Assembly (NCBI GenBank): GCA_002633005.1
Contig: NMRA01000028.1
Location: 62,001 to 126,000, forward strand
Direction: 5' to 3'
From: Phoronis australis
Taxonomy: Eukaryota; Phoronida; Phoronidae
DNA length: 64,000 bases
Below the pieces are notes generated by a model. The model did no database searches. It was given only the letters and a program-made list of their open reading frames with translations, and had not been told where the DNA came from. A program made the translations under genes and the position numbers. Each line of letters opens with the position of its first letter. Position 1 is the first letter of the stretch. Shown piece after piece: positions 52,301-64,000 of this stretch.

Positions 52301-55300
52301 TGTGTGGATCACTTGCACTTGTTCATTAGCTAGCATACAGACCAATACCCCTAGGTGTATCAGGCCTATCAGACCTGTTGTTTACCTACGGTACATTGTA
52401 TAGTGCACTTGGTGCTGGTCAACTTGTTGACAAGTTAATAGTTCATAAGTTAAACTAGTCAGTACCATGGAAACCATTACTGAAATAATGAGGAGATAGA
52501 CACTTGCTAGTACCTAGTGTACAGGAAAAGGAAATGTGTGGACAAAATGTGGTTCACTTTGTGTTAACAAAATGTCATATTTTTAACAATGGTCTGGAGA
52601 ATATGACATAAATAAGAGATGTTTTGAATACAACATATTAAAGTATGCATAACACTTGAACTCAAACTGATTGTCAGCTGGTGTCCTTTCCTTAGACTCA
52701 GTGTAGGGACTTATCATAGCCAAGTAGACTTGCTTCTATCTAAGACTTGATGTCGTACTGGCTAGTTGTCAGGTGGGCCCTGCCTTCTTTCGTCATAGGC
52801 TTGGTTCATAGACTTGTTGTGCTCTACCAACAGAATGTTCTATTACGAAATGGAATGGACATATTAATTTAAACTTTCTGATGTTATACTGCAACACAAC
52901 ATGTTGACCTTTGTAACTGATAGGCCAAAAATAACATAATTGATTCCAGGCTGCTTTCCATAGATGCAAGAATTTCACCAGTAAATTGATTGTGTTCATG
53001 TGCTTCCCTTGTAATTCCATGGCAATGCAAGTCTTGTGTAATCTTGCATTTTTACAAGTTTCTTGAGTCTAGTGGAACATAGCCTTGGTCTGTGCTTCAC
53101 TCATTTTGAAACCTGCGACCCACAAAAGTGGCGACTGGTGAAGAGAAAGATCTCAACACATCTCACATAACATTAAGTGACACCAAGCTCTATTTGGCAA
53201 CCTGCAGGTTGCTAGTAGACTTCAGACTTTGTTTGGCAACTTGGTAAAAATCCTAAGCCACCATGAAGTTGCCATCTGAGCATACACTTGAAATAAATAC
53301 TACAAGAAGTAAACAGACGGGAGTTTGGGATTGTTGGGCAAAAACCTTAAGGGGCAGTTCATGACTGGTATTCAGACATATCCTCTCATGTCATCTGCTT
53401 TTTCGTTAGGTAGGAGGTGACCGAGGTGAGCCTGTGCAGGATATTAATTCTGCTGGGGAAAGTTGGCCATTTTCGAACATACAATATACATATGCCTAAG
53501 TTTCTGTTTGGGTGTTCTGACAGACATTAGATATTCCGTTTTCTCCTCTTTCAACTGTTACCAAGTATACATCTTTCTAGAGACAGGGACTTGCACACCC
53601 CTGTGTACAGGGTTTCCTTGTTTTGTTGAGCTCATTTCCTGTTTAGCAACCGGGTCACATTTGGTGAGTTGACGTTTCGCTAAGAGTCAAGTCCGGACAC
53701 TTCTTTTTCATATTATGAGCAAGCAAAAAATACCAGATCACCTCATTAATTTTCGAAAAACCACAGACCAGAACCAATTATATTATTTTCTTTGACCTGG
53801 GTAAGCACACACAGGCCCGGGCAGTAGTATAGGTGAAGATATTTTAAAGCAATGTAGGGACATTGAAATTTGTACAACTTGCAGGCAATAGTTAGGTGTT
53901 CACTTGTATGCTGTGCTTAACTTAATTGGCCAGCAAATATTTGTCAAATCATGACAGGTGGACGGAAGCCAAATATTCATCATCAGCGTAGTCTTCCTTT
54001 TTGACCTAGAAAAAAGGGAAGTAACACGAAATTTTGCATTTTTTAGTGACTAAGCCATTCTGTTATTACAATTTTGCCACCATACTATTCACTGCCAGTA
54101 ATATTTGCTGTTACAGAATTATGTGTCATAACAGGGAAATGTTATCTTGTATGATTACTTTCGTCTTGTTGTGTACAAATTTTGCTTTGAAGGGGGATGA
54201 AATAGATGTTGGCGCAACTCCCCCCACCCCTCTTCACCTCCTGTCATGCCGTCATCACTTTCAGTACCCGTGCCACGTTACCAACCAGTTTCATACAGCT
54301 TTAACCCTCTACACCCAGTTGAGTCTATTTCACCCCTCCTCTGGATACAGTTTTACCAGTTCACCACCATCATCACTGTCCCCCAACTTGTTGAATCCCT
54401 GCACTCACTATAGCTATGTTCATTAATTAAGTGTCATCTGTATACACATATCTGGTTACATATAGTGCTACTTGTAACCTACCACTGCACTAGACTCATG
54501 CCTTCATAATTTTCATGGTTTTCTTTATTGAAGCAGTAGTACACCATTCCTCCTTTTGAGGGACTATAGCGTCGTCCACTCACAGACTTATCCTAGAACA
54601 AGTTACTCCTGGAACGTGTTGTCGCTAGGATTGGAGTTTGTGTGGACGCTATTTAAACTTAAACTGTAACTTCCCCCATTTGGTAATACTTACTCCACCT
54701 TATCGGGGCGGGGTAACTTGTTCTAGTGTAACTTGTGCCACTTCTAATTCCTGTGTGGCCACCCACAAATCAGGGGTAACAAGAGCGACAACTTCCATCT
54801 TGCCCTAGTTATCGGATATGTGTGTATATGGACCCTGCACTTGAAAGTGGGGTTAGTTGCACTAGTGCAAGTTGTTCTTTCAAATTAGTTTCGGAGTGTC
54901 TGTAAATATACTTCACAGTTTCATACACTTTGGCTCAACCCACCACTGCTTGTCAACTTTAGAGCCTATTCTATGGCAAGGACTCTTTAATTGCGGACAC
55001 CAAGTAATTTCTCTTTTGAATGTTTCGAAGATTGACTGTTTAACTACCACTACTTTCAAAGTCATTCCGTTGTACAAACTTTGGTGATGAACCTCATGCT
55101 TAGTTTTGTTGAGAAACTTGACTAACCCATGTATTGTAGTTTTGCAAAAAGATGGACAATGTTTGTTCTGATCCAAGCATCAGGTTCTCTTCCTGTGAAT
55201 TTTTGCCGTAACTTCCACTAAGTCCATCATATTTTGATGAATTTCAACTTTTTTGAAAAAACAAATGTTTGATTTTTTACTGTATCATTGCTTAAGTTGA

Positions 55301-58300
55301 AATCTCACGGTTGTCACACCTGCCATCCAGGTAATTGCTCCCTAGTTAGGTAAGTTGTACATTGCTCTGTATACCATACCTGTATACCTACTAAATCAAT
55401 AAGTCCATTCAAGAGTCTATAATGTGTACTTAAATGCCTTCCTCCACTGTTTCTTGTGTGAATGAGGGATTGAAAGACTTCATGATTGTATGAGTCTGCT
55501 TTAGGGTTTACAATGATGTCAGATAATTCATCTAAAATTCCCTCAACTTCTAGTCGTATTTTCAATATTTTCAAACCGTGTTTCAAAATGGTGTTGAACT
55601 TTGATTAGTGTTCCTATTTAATCTGTTTGCTGTAAATTTTTAGCATTATCAAGTTGTTGCATTTTGGCTTTTGTTCTAAACAGTGCAGTATTGGTTTTTA
55701 ATTTTGTGAAAATTTTGCAGAGCAGAACCAACACCTGCCTTTCTTTTGACTCTTAGACGTTTTTGAAATGCAGCAAATTGCTGTTTGTGAGACACACATT
55801 TAAACATGTCAGACAGGCACAGCTTCTGGTTTCTTAACCTTTATTTTGATGTTAGCTTCTCTATTCTGACTGTTAATGTTTTGTTTGTAGAACAAAGCCC
55901 TTTTAGTAAATCCCAAGTTATGACTCATAGAATGCATAACACTATTTCAGCTGGAGCCCCTTGCATAAACAGAGTTTGTTTTTTATATCCTGTTCCAACA
56001 AAGAACTATTTTCTCAAATGTTTTTCTTACAAGCCTTAAACTCTCTCTTTTATTACCAATAGCTTCTTGTGCTAAAGTCTTCCTGCAGTTCAATCTTTGG
56101 TGGAGGCTTATTTGAAACATTATTTTGAAGAGAATGTGACATATGATTCATGAAATTTAGTGTTCATCTTCAGGTGGTGAAACACACAAAACATATTATG
56201 TTTCAAACTGAGGAATGGTGAAAACGGTGAAAACGTTATCAGGAAAACAAGGGGCGGTTTGCCATCATGAACAGAAATTGGTTCTTGAGCTTCACTGTAA
56301 CTGTTAAATCAGTCCCATGCCTCTCTTATAAATTTGACAGGAAGTTCCTCATTGGTTCAATAATTTTTTACTTTTACTGTCTGCGAATGTGATACGTGTT
56401 CAATGCCATAGAGGAAGACTGTTTTTTTCTATCAGATAATTGGATATGCTCAGATTATTGAAATTAATCAAATCCGTGATGTTACTGACTTTGTTATTTG
56501 ATTTTTATCAGTAAAACTCCTGCAACTTGTCTGTGGCCAATGTAATCTACACTCTCAACACGTTGTTGAATCGGTTGCTTTTTAGTTAATTTCAGATTAT
56601 TCAATAGTTTCTCCAGCAATATTTTCAAAAGTGAAAAGCGACTTTCGAGTCCATTGTTGACTGATAAATTCATTTAAATATCTTTACAATTGGCCGCATT
56701 TTAAGTTTCGTCGATTTACTTGAGATTACATTATTTCCAGCGCAATCAATTTCCGGATTTTAAAACGAAGCACGAGAATTATTTACTCCAAAGACCTGTA
56801 GCATTACCAATTTCAATGTTCTTGCCCACAAAATATTGTACTTCAGCTCCTCATCGATTTTTAAAACGGAAATAGATATCGGAATTTATGAACTCAACGC
56901 ATTTTGGTGGATCATCTTTCTGGATTCTGTGACTGTTGTGGTGTGACTGCTGCCTTTGCCTTCGGCTTTAGTTAAATGTGACTGACTATGGATGTGTGGG
57001 GGTGGTGTTTTGGTCCCTGGGTGTCATTCCAATCCCCGGGGTTCCTGTTTTAAAGATCGGGGTTTGTGTTTTTCGGGCTGTATAGCTGCTTTGAAGCTAC
57101 AGGAGTCTGATTTCGACTTCGGGATATCTGTTTTACACTGGAGTTCTAACTTCGATTGAACACCTTGTCACTTGATGCAGACAGCAGCTCAGCTTGTAGA
57201 TATCAGTCTGTGGTGGCTGACTACACAAATGACATCCATAGTTCTGTAGCCTCTGTAACCATGTTGTCAAAATTGACCTCATCAAGATACAGTGTGTTAA
57301 AAGTTCTTACCAAACTCTCTTTGAGAGCTCACTTGCTCTCAACACTTAAGTCTGTTATTGATTGTACTCAGTTTGTGTTGATAATCAACTAGAACATTTT
57401 AAGCAGCCATTAATTGAATTTGATGGATATAACATTACAACCAAGTAATACACTGTAGTTGAAACATGATCGATAATTTCAAAACTTATTTACAGTCTAG
57501 GCATTCCATAATTTCAGTATACATTTTTCAATTTACATTTGCATGAACGTCATAAAAGAGCATTTTCATAAAAGAGCATTTATGTGTAAAATGGACATAT
57601 TCAGCTGGTAATCCAGAGACGGTAGTCATGGTTGCGACAGAAATACTCCTAAGTTTGGCTTTAGGAACTTTTGGATTTTTTGAATCGCAAGGCTATCTCT
57701 ATGGAATTACTGAAAAAACAAGTTATGTCCACCAAATGCTCAGAAGATTATGTCAATTGTATGTTGCAGAACCCATGTTAATGTTTGGCGAAATCAAGTC
57801 GTGACAATATATTTTTAACTCGTTGAATTTTCATAGTTGTTACCACTGCTTTACTTTTTCCCAAGTTGTAAACAAAGACCATCTCATGTAGATTTTGTGT
57901 GGTGTCGTGATATAACAATGGAAACCCAGTATGTACCCCCCCCATGGTTCCTAGGACTGAAGCCAATTAAAGTTGCTAAGTGTGCAATGCGCACATTATT
58001 CTGACATGTGGATTACATGTCTGTTAACTGAATTAATTCTACTCATCTACAATATGAATTCTCATACTTTGTCAGTTGATAGATTTGTATAATTCCCACT
58101 TTCATCAAGAGTTCAATGAATCTGATCCAGGGTCGTATTGTGTGGAGTCAGCAATTGCCACATTAGCCATGTCTTCACTGCAATAAAATGCTTGCTAAAA
58201 TAAATTAATATATTGTGTACTAAAGCTGGTGATATTTCAAGTAATGTTTGGGTTCTGAAATTGAAAGCCTTGTAAAAAGTTAAGTCATGATGACTTTACC

Positions 58301-61300
58301 CGAAGAAAAAAGATAAAAATTACCTAAAATATTTGCGTTGGGTTTCAGTTCTGTGTTATTCATTGATGAACAGTTTTAGTAACTCTTTGAATCTTGTAGA
58401 TAATTGGTGTGGAGTCATGATGCTAGACAAAAGTGCGCTGGAGTGCAAGATTGATCTGTACTAGCCTCTATTTAGAAACTTGTCGTCTGGAGGTGAAACC
58501 AAATTAGACTCTTGTATAATGTCCTTCGCCAGTTTGATTTCCAATCATTACTTAATGTATTTTCAACACCTCTATCTCAATTGTAAAAGCTGAAACTGAT
58601 AAATGTTACCTATCTCTATCATGTTCTTGCTTTTGCGACAAAGTTGGTCATCAACTTGAAAATGCTATTTTATACTCGTGAAATGCTTCAGGTCTCTTTC
58701 ACCTGGGGAATGATGTCTTTGCCTTCTGGTAAGGGAACTTTCCAATGAGGGTAGCCCCCCATAATCACCCCTCATCAATCACTGCCTTCGTGTTTGAGTA
58801 GTCAGTTTTAGTTTTTGGATTATACTTTTTCGTTGACCTCTTTCTGCCTTACTCTTTGAAGGATCTCCATGGAAATTAGTACAAGTATGCATTCCAATCA
58901 AGAAGACAACAGGTGACATTTTAGCAGGAAAGCCAAATCTTGGGTCTCCATAAAACTATCAGAATGTGATGGTGATTATTGAAGTTGACAAGCTACTGGC
59001 TTTAATATTTTTTCAAATGATCATTGAGTTTTCGTGAGTCGTATTTTTTACCGTACATTTACTACCCAGTGAACGACTGTGGTGTACTGTTACCCTACAC
59101 AGGGATATTAACTCCTTGCAGTATACTTGGGGACTCAACAATAAAATGCTGGTTTTTGTAATGTTGCAGGGAAATGGCAAAAAATTATGCTTATATGTGA
59201 ATTTATGATATTAATATTTAAACATTGCTTGTTTGTTTTGATATGGACTCTTTTGGTTTATGCTCTAGGGGAAAGGTCCGCCAGCGGCCTGCCTTAAATG
59301 AACTGGTAGTAACTATTTTTGATTCTTGGGAATTATTTTGAATTGGGTGGTTGTCTTCTTTGAATGAGTCTGCAAGCTATGCACAGGCACACGTGACTTG
59401 CTGTTTCATGGACCATGGTGCATTCTTTGTTAACTGCAGAACACATTTGTCCCAGTGCTGAGTCTGCTTGACCAGATAAAATCCAGGTCACTCATTCAGC
59501 TCCCATATATTCTGGTCCTACAACAGAAGGTCTGGTCTATGCGGTCTATGCATGCCAGTGACCTGAGTGTTCATGTTCTTCTTTCTGTCTAACATTATGT
59601 CAAAACTTATTAGAGTGGATTATTACTCTAACTTTGGTTTAAAAGTCTGCAAGTTGTGGTATCACAACCTTGGTTAAAACAGCCTTGATACAAACTGTGG
59701 ATTAAATATCAGTTGAGAAGTGATGTTCTTGCAGTTATCAGTGATTAATGTCAAGCCTAGTAGTCACATTGATCAGGAACCTGGGAATAGTTGTGAATTG
59801 TGTGTCTTTGTGCATTTTTTGTTAAAATGCAAATATAAATTCGTATATATTGACATTCAAATTCAAAACTTGACTCGTTTCCTTAGACCTGTGTTTCTGA
59901 TATGAAATGTGTCCCTACGATAAACAGAGTTGAAATTCATTTGACAAAATCATGTGCTCAATGTCTTCTGGACTAGAAAGTGTCCAAATCAGGAAATTTG
60001 TGGATAGCCATCAACAAAAACTGATATGCGGTATTGTTTGCATCTTCTGCATTTAAAAATTTTATGGTAAAATCTCACCAATTTTGGACAAAAATAATTG
60101 CCAAAAATACCCTTTTTTCATTTTTCAAGAGCTTATGTCAATGGTCACGCTTTTCCCACATCTTTTGGCAGTACCTGTGTTCAGGCCTACACAGGAGTTT
60201 GAGAACAGGATTAACAGTTCACATCCCACTACATGTAGTACGCACTTGGTCAATTTTTAGGATTCAGCCTCTCCTGGGGAAAATATAATTGCAGGTGTTC
60301 AGGCTGCTCAGGTGTTCTCATTTCTCTGATCACCTGGCACCATTTTTAGGCTTTATTAATATACAGATAAGATAAAACTGGGCTGAGGAGCTAGAGACCC
60401 GACTCAATGGTCTACCAGTGGGCCCCAGTGGGACTCAGACCCACGTCTGAAGTGAAGGAAGTGGACACTTATCCTACTAGGCCACATTGCCTCCTCCAGT
60501 CAGGGGAGGGGACATAAATGATTTTTTTGCATTTGGCATCAAGCATTTTTAATAGCATAGTGTTGTAAAATTGTCCATCTGCTCTGCTGCATTAAGCATG
60601 CAAATTAACAGAATATTGAGCATAGTGCTTTCCACATAAATCTAAAATGCAACAATTTTAAATAAATGATATACAAAGGAAAAAATGAACATCTGAATAA
60701 GAAGTTGTGTTTGTAAAGCTATTTACTCTCAAACTACATTTCAAAGACTTGAGTATAGAGAATTGAAGTATTTGCCTAATTTTTTGTTCTCGTCAATTTT
60801 AGGTTTTGATTTGTGGAATATTTGCTAAACCTTGTGGGAATTATTGGTCCGTTCCAACTGGGGGCATTGAGATTTCAGCAACTGTGCTGCTGACATCGTC
60901 CAAATAATGTGGAACTGTTGTCAGCTTGTAAACATTGTAGATAACTGATGTATAATCTGATCTGTGTTTGAGTAGTGAAATATTTAATTTCAGCATGATT
61001 CTAGGCACGTGCCTAAAGAATCTTTCTCCAGGAATATATGTTAATCTCTGTATTTATTTGATGTAGTTTTAGGCTGGCCATTAATCCTTTATTTTTCTAT
61101 GGCGTTTGCTTTGCGGTACTTGTGCTGAAAACATGTGGCAGTGGACCTCTGCTTTCAATTCCTTTGAAAAATGACTGCACTGTTGTAGATGACCCCCCCC
61201 CCCCTCCCCGAAATTATCCATGGGCTATTATCTGCTGTTGACTCTGTTTATGATATGATTGCAACACCTGTTAAAATTAAAACCTTATATAGACAGAACT

Positions 61301-63022
61301 TGACATTGTAGGACAGTATATCCTGAGGACAGGGGTGGGGCACTCACTTGTAGGGTGTAAGCTGCACAGCTGATTAGGATACACTCCCGTTTAGAGAGTG
61401 AACCAGAAGAAAGGGATCCATTTAGAGAGCGTCAATGAAATAGTCACCATTTCATAGGGTTTTGTATCAGAACAACAGTCATTTGGCAGGGATAATTCCA
61501 TAAACCTTAACCCTCTCGCAGTGATTCTTGGACAGTATTAGACCTTAAAGGGTATAAGAACCGATGTCATGTTGCCAGAAATGAGTATGTCTTTGGCAAT
61601 GAAGGATTATATTGCACTTCTGTTGATTTTTATTTTAAAAAGGATACGAAGCTATGTAGAATTTTGCACTATTGTAGAAAGCGTCCTTCATAGGGAGTTT
61701 TATGGGAAAAAGTTCCCTTTCTCAGAGGACTTACCCCTCTGAGCAACACATCCTGTACACCTATTTCAGGGAAGTAACCCCCATCAGATGAACAAAGATG
61801 ATTTCTGAGTGTTCTTAGTGTATTAATCTTGTTGAATGTAAATGTAGTTCTGTTAGCTGGAGATAACAGGTTTATCAGTTGTTAGTGCAAAGGATGTCAT
61901 GTTGTCTTGTCAGGAAGTTGGGATATGTAATTTATTAAGTGCTAGATACATCCCTTTTGTAACTTGCCATTTTTTCATTGACAAGTGATATTTATTTCTG
62001 TGGAAGAAAACACTATTACTTACTACCTGATACTATTGCATTGTTCTTCTTAGCCCATGCCATATCTTTTGTGTTACTGGATGGACTCCTATTTTGTTAT
62101 ACTTCTGTTTGTTTGTCTTCCCATTGCCAGACCACAGTAATGTCTGCTAATTGATTCTGCAGCTGCTGACTTCTTTCTCTTTGGTGTTTAAGTCTTCTGA
62201 CTAGTATATATCAAATATACTAAACATATTGGCAAATATGTACTTTTAGAGAATTGAAATATATACTTATTGATCTTCTGATGGATAAAATTTAACGATC
62301 TGGCATTTCTAGATCAAGCTAGAGTCCCCGGTTCTTTTTGTCACATAGTAGTTTCGTTTTGTACAGCCTTGTTTGTTCCAAACTGGCAAGAACTGCATGA
62401 ATGATAAGTCTTTTGATACAGTGAGCTTTTAAGACTGAAATTCTTAAAGTTGCTGAATCCGTAGCTTTTACCTTTTTAGTTTGGTATTGACATAATGTTT
62501 TTAGTGAACACAATTAACTTTTACAAAAGTAGGCAGTCTTACGATCACAGCTAATAAATATTCAGTTGAAGTGTGTCTCATGTGACCTAACACGAAAAAT
62601 GCAGCCAGTGGCAGTATGCCAAGAGTTTTGCATCTAAGCATCTACTAATGAGATGTTGCATAAATCATGCTGCTTAAGTCATGGTCGAGCAACAGATACC
62701 CGGGGTGGGAATGGTGTAGAATAAGGGCCCCGGGGAAATGTCATAGTAAAGCCAAGGTAGAGAAGATGGAAACTGAAATGTTTCTGACCACGGTGATCGA
62801 TCGGCTTCCTTTTGTAAATATCGGTAACTATTTAACTATTCTGGAGGTCTTGATAATAGTCGGATATAATGTGCCTGTATTTTGAAAACCAGTTTTCTCC
62901 ACTGAATAACGGGCATCAAATTGGTCCTCAGAATTTGGCACGTTATATCTGACTGTTGCTGAGGTTTCATTGGAGGTCTTCCCGTTTTCCATGACACAAA
63001 TTGTGCAACACCATGACTGAAA
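49361..63022 (+). other. Mastermind-like intron 1 (to the end of the window), repeats only
   Basis: No further exon with a Gln-rich or acidic Mastermind region is found. Open frames are short and lack splice-joined continuity. Contains a small local repeat around GTCACTGTCTATGATTCAGA (49420-49505), a SINE at 60325-60498 and a C tract at 61193-61204. The region is AT-rich and otherwise featureless to me. Confidence 0.55.
60325..60498 (-). mobile_element. tRNA-derived SINE, copy 2
   Basis: On the minus strand: A box TGGCCTAGTAGG, B-box region GGTCTGAGTCCC, then GTAGACC and a tail ATTAATAAAGCCTAAAAATG with GTGATCAG. Same family as 33025-33187. Confidence 0.8.
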
Positions 63023-63429
63023 CAAGATCATGGGCGACACTATTAAGTGGTCCTTGCCAAAAGGCGTTGAAATGAATGATCAAGCATATGCACGTGCACA
63101 TCGAAATTCATTTGACATTAGGTTACCATTTTTTTCAGATCTCTATTTTTAGTGGCACCAAATAAATTTTCCATGATTATTGTTTGAGAATACAAGGATA
63201 CACTTGGCGTTTTGGGTATTTTTTGTTCCAGGATCTAAAAGCATATGATTCGTTTTGATGTATAACATGTAAAAAATTGAGATTTTAGTCATATTTTGTG
63301 TGCTAGCAAGGCCCACCAACTTTAAGAAGTATGTCATCTGTGGTGAATTGCTCATTGCAGCACTCACTTTACATGAATCTTCTTTTTAAGCATTCTAATG
63401 TTGGAATAACTCGCAGGTCACCTGTCATT
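63023..63429 (+). repeat. left copy of a 407-bp duplication flanking a single N
   Basis: CAAGATCATGGGCGACACTA onwards recurs exactly 408 bp later. Only two differences are seen (A/G at about 63042 and A/G at about 63163). Confidence 0.95.
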
Positions 63430-63430
63430 N
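63430..63430. other. single-N assembly join
   Basis: One N separates the two 407-bp copies, the pattern expected when overlapping contig ends are abutted rather than merged. Confidence 0.9.
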
Positions 63431-63837
63431 CAAGATCATGGGCGACACTGTTAAGTGGTCCTTGCCAAAAGGCGTTGAAATGAATGATCAAGCATATGCA
63501 CGTGCACATCGAAATTCATTTGACATTAGGTTACCATTTTTTTCAGATCTCTATTTTTAGTGGCACCAAATAGATTTTCCATGATTATTGTTTGAGAATA
63601 CAAGGATACACTTGGCGTTTTGGGTATTTTTTGTTCCAGGATCTAAAAGCATATGATTCGTTTTGATGTATAACATGTAAAAAATTGAGATTTTAGTCAT
63701 ATTTTGTGTGCTAGCAAGGCCCACCAACTTTAAGAAGTATGTCATCTGTGGTGAATTGCTCATTGCAGCACTCACTTTACATGAATCTTCTTTTTAAGCA
63801 TTCTAATGTTGGAATAACTCGCAGGTCACCTGTCATT
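63431..63837 (+). repeat. right copy of the 407-bp duplication
   Basis: Partner of 63023-63429. Unique sequence resumes after 63837. Confidence 0.95.
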
Positions 63838-64000
63838 GGCTCCATTTTGTTAGTTCACCATGTGTTCTTGTGTTCATGTTCAACCACAGCTCACTATGCT
63901 CTTCTGTTGGACTCTACTGCTTTTTATGAAATTAAGCTATTTGTCGCAAGAAATGCTTTCAGGTGTGGTTTATAAGGATTTAGGTGAAGTGTCCATTCTT

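Noticed and set aside
54034-54426. 130-codon plus-strand frame, Pro/Ser/Thr-rich near its end, as a Mastermind exon
   Set aside because: No Gln-rich or acidic Mastermind signature, poor splice context, and alternative frames of the same stretch are about as open.

Overview
The window is eukaryotic and comes from an invertebrate animal. It has long introns with GT-AG boundaries, low coding density, many dispersed repeats and AT-rich sequence. The Polycomb gene joins an FCS zinc finger, four MBT repeats and a SAM domain. Vertebrates divide that architecture among paralogues, but Drosophila Sfmbt has it. The receptor gene belongs to the Methuselah-like class, which vertebrates lack. I cannot name the species; a marine lophotrochozoan, hemichordate or cephalochordate would fit.

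Layout. (1) 1-7300: an intronless, complete receptor gene on the + strand (4768-7287) with a somatomedin-B domain and a Methuselah-like 7TM domain. It is preceded by an almost identical copy of its promoter region and first 210 codons (2164-3648) that runs into an assembly gap (3649-3917). (2) 7288-14198: no gene seen; several hairpin or MITE-like repeats. (3) 14199-40986, minus strand: a 20-exon Sfmbt-like Polycomb gene. I joined the exons by translating and matching splice phase. The sum is 2760 nt, that is 919 codons plus stop, in frame throughout. The start codon appears to be the last three bases of exon 1. (4) Its introns hold most of the structure in the window: a modular repeat carrying CTCF-like core motifs about every 145 bp, minisatellites seeded at splice junctions, TIR transposons flanked by TA and by TTAA, a foldback element with 15-bp target duplications and a tRNA-derived SINE. 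(5) 41000-49111: mostly unassigned, with a possible decayed coding patch at 42.9-43.7 kb and two more repeat elements. (6) 49112-49360, plus strand: the first coding exon of a Mastermind-like Notch coactivator. No further exon is recognisable before the window ends, so intron 1 is at least 14.6 kb. A second assembly-type duplication around a single N lies at 63023-63837.

Working together: Sfmbt (Polycomb recruitment and chromatin reading) and Mastermind (Notch transcriptional coactivator) start in opposite directions about 8.1 kb apart. Both are nuclear regulators of developmental transcription, but nothing in the sequence shows that they are co-regulated. The receptor is an unrelated neighbour.
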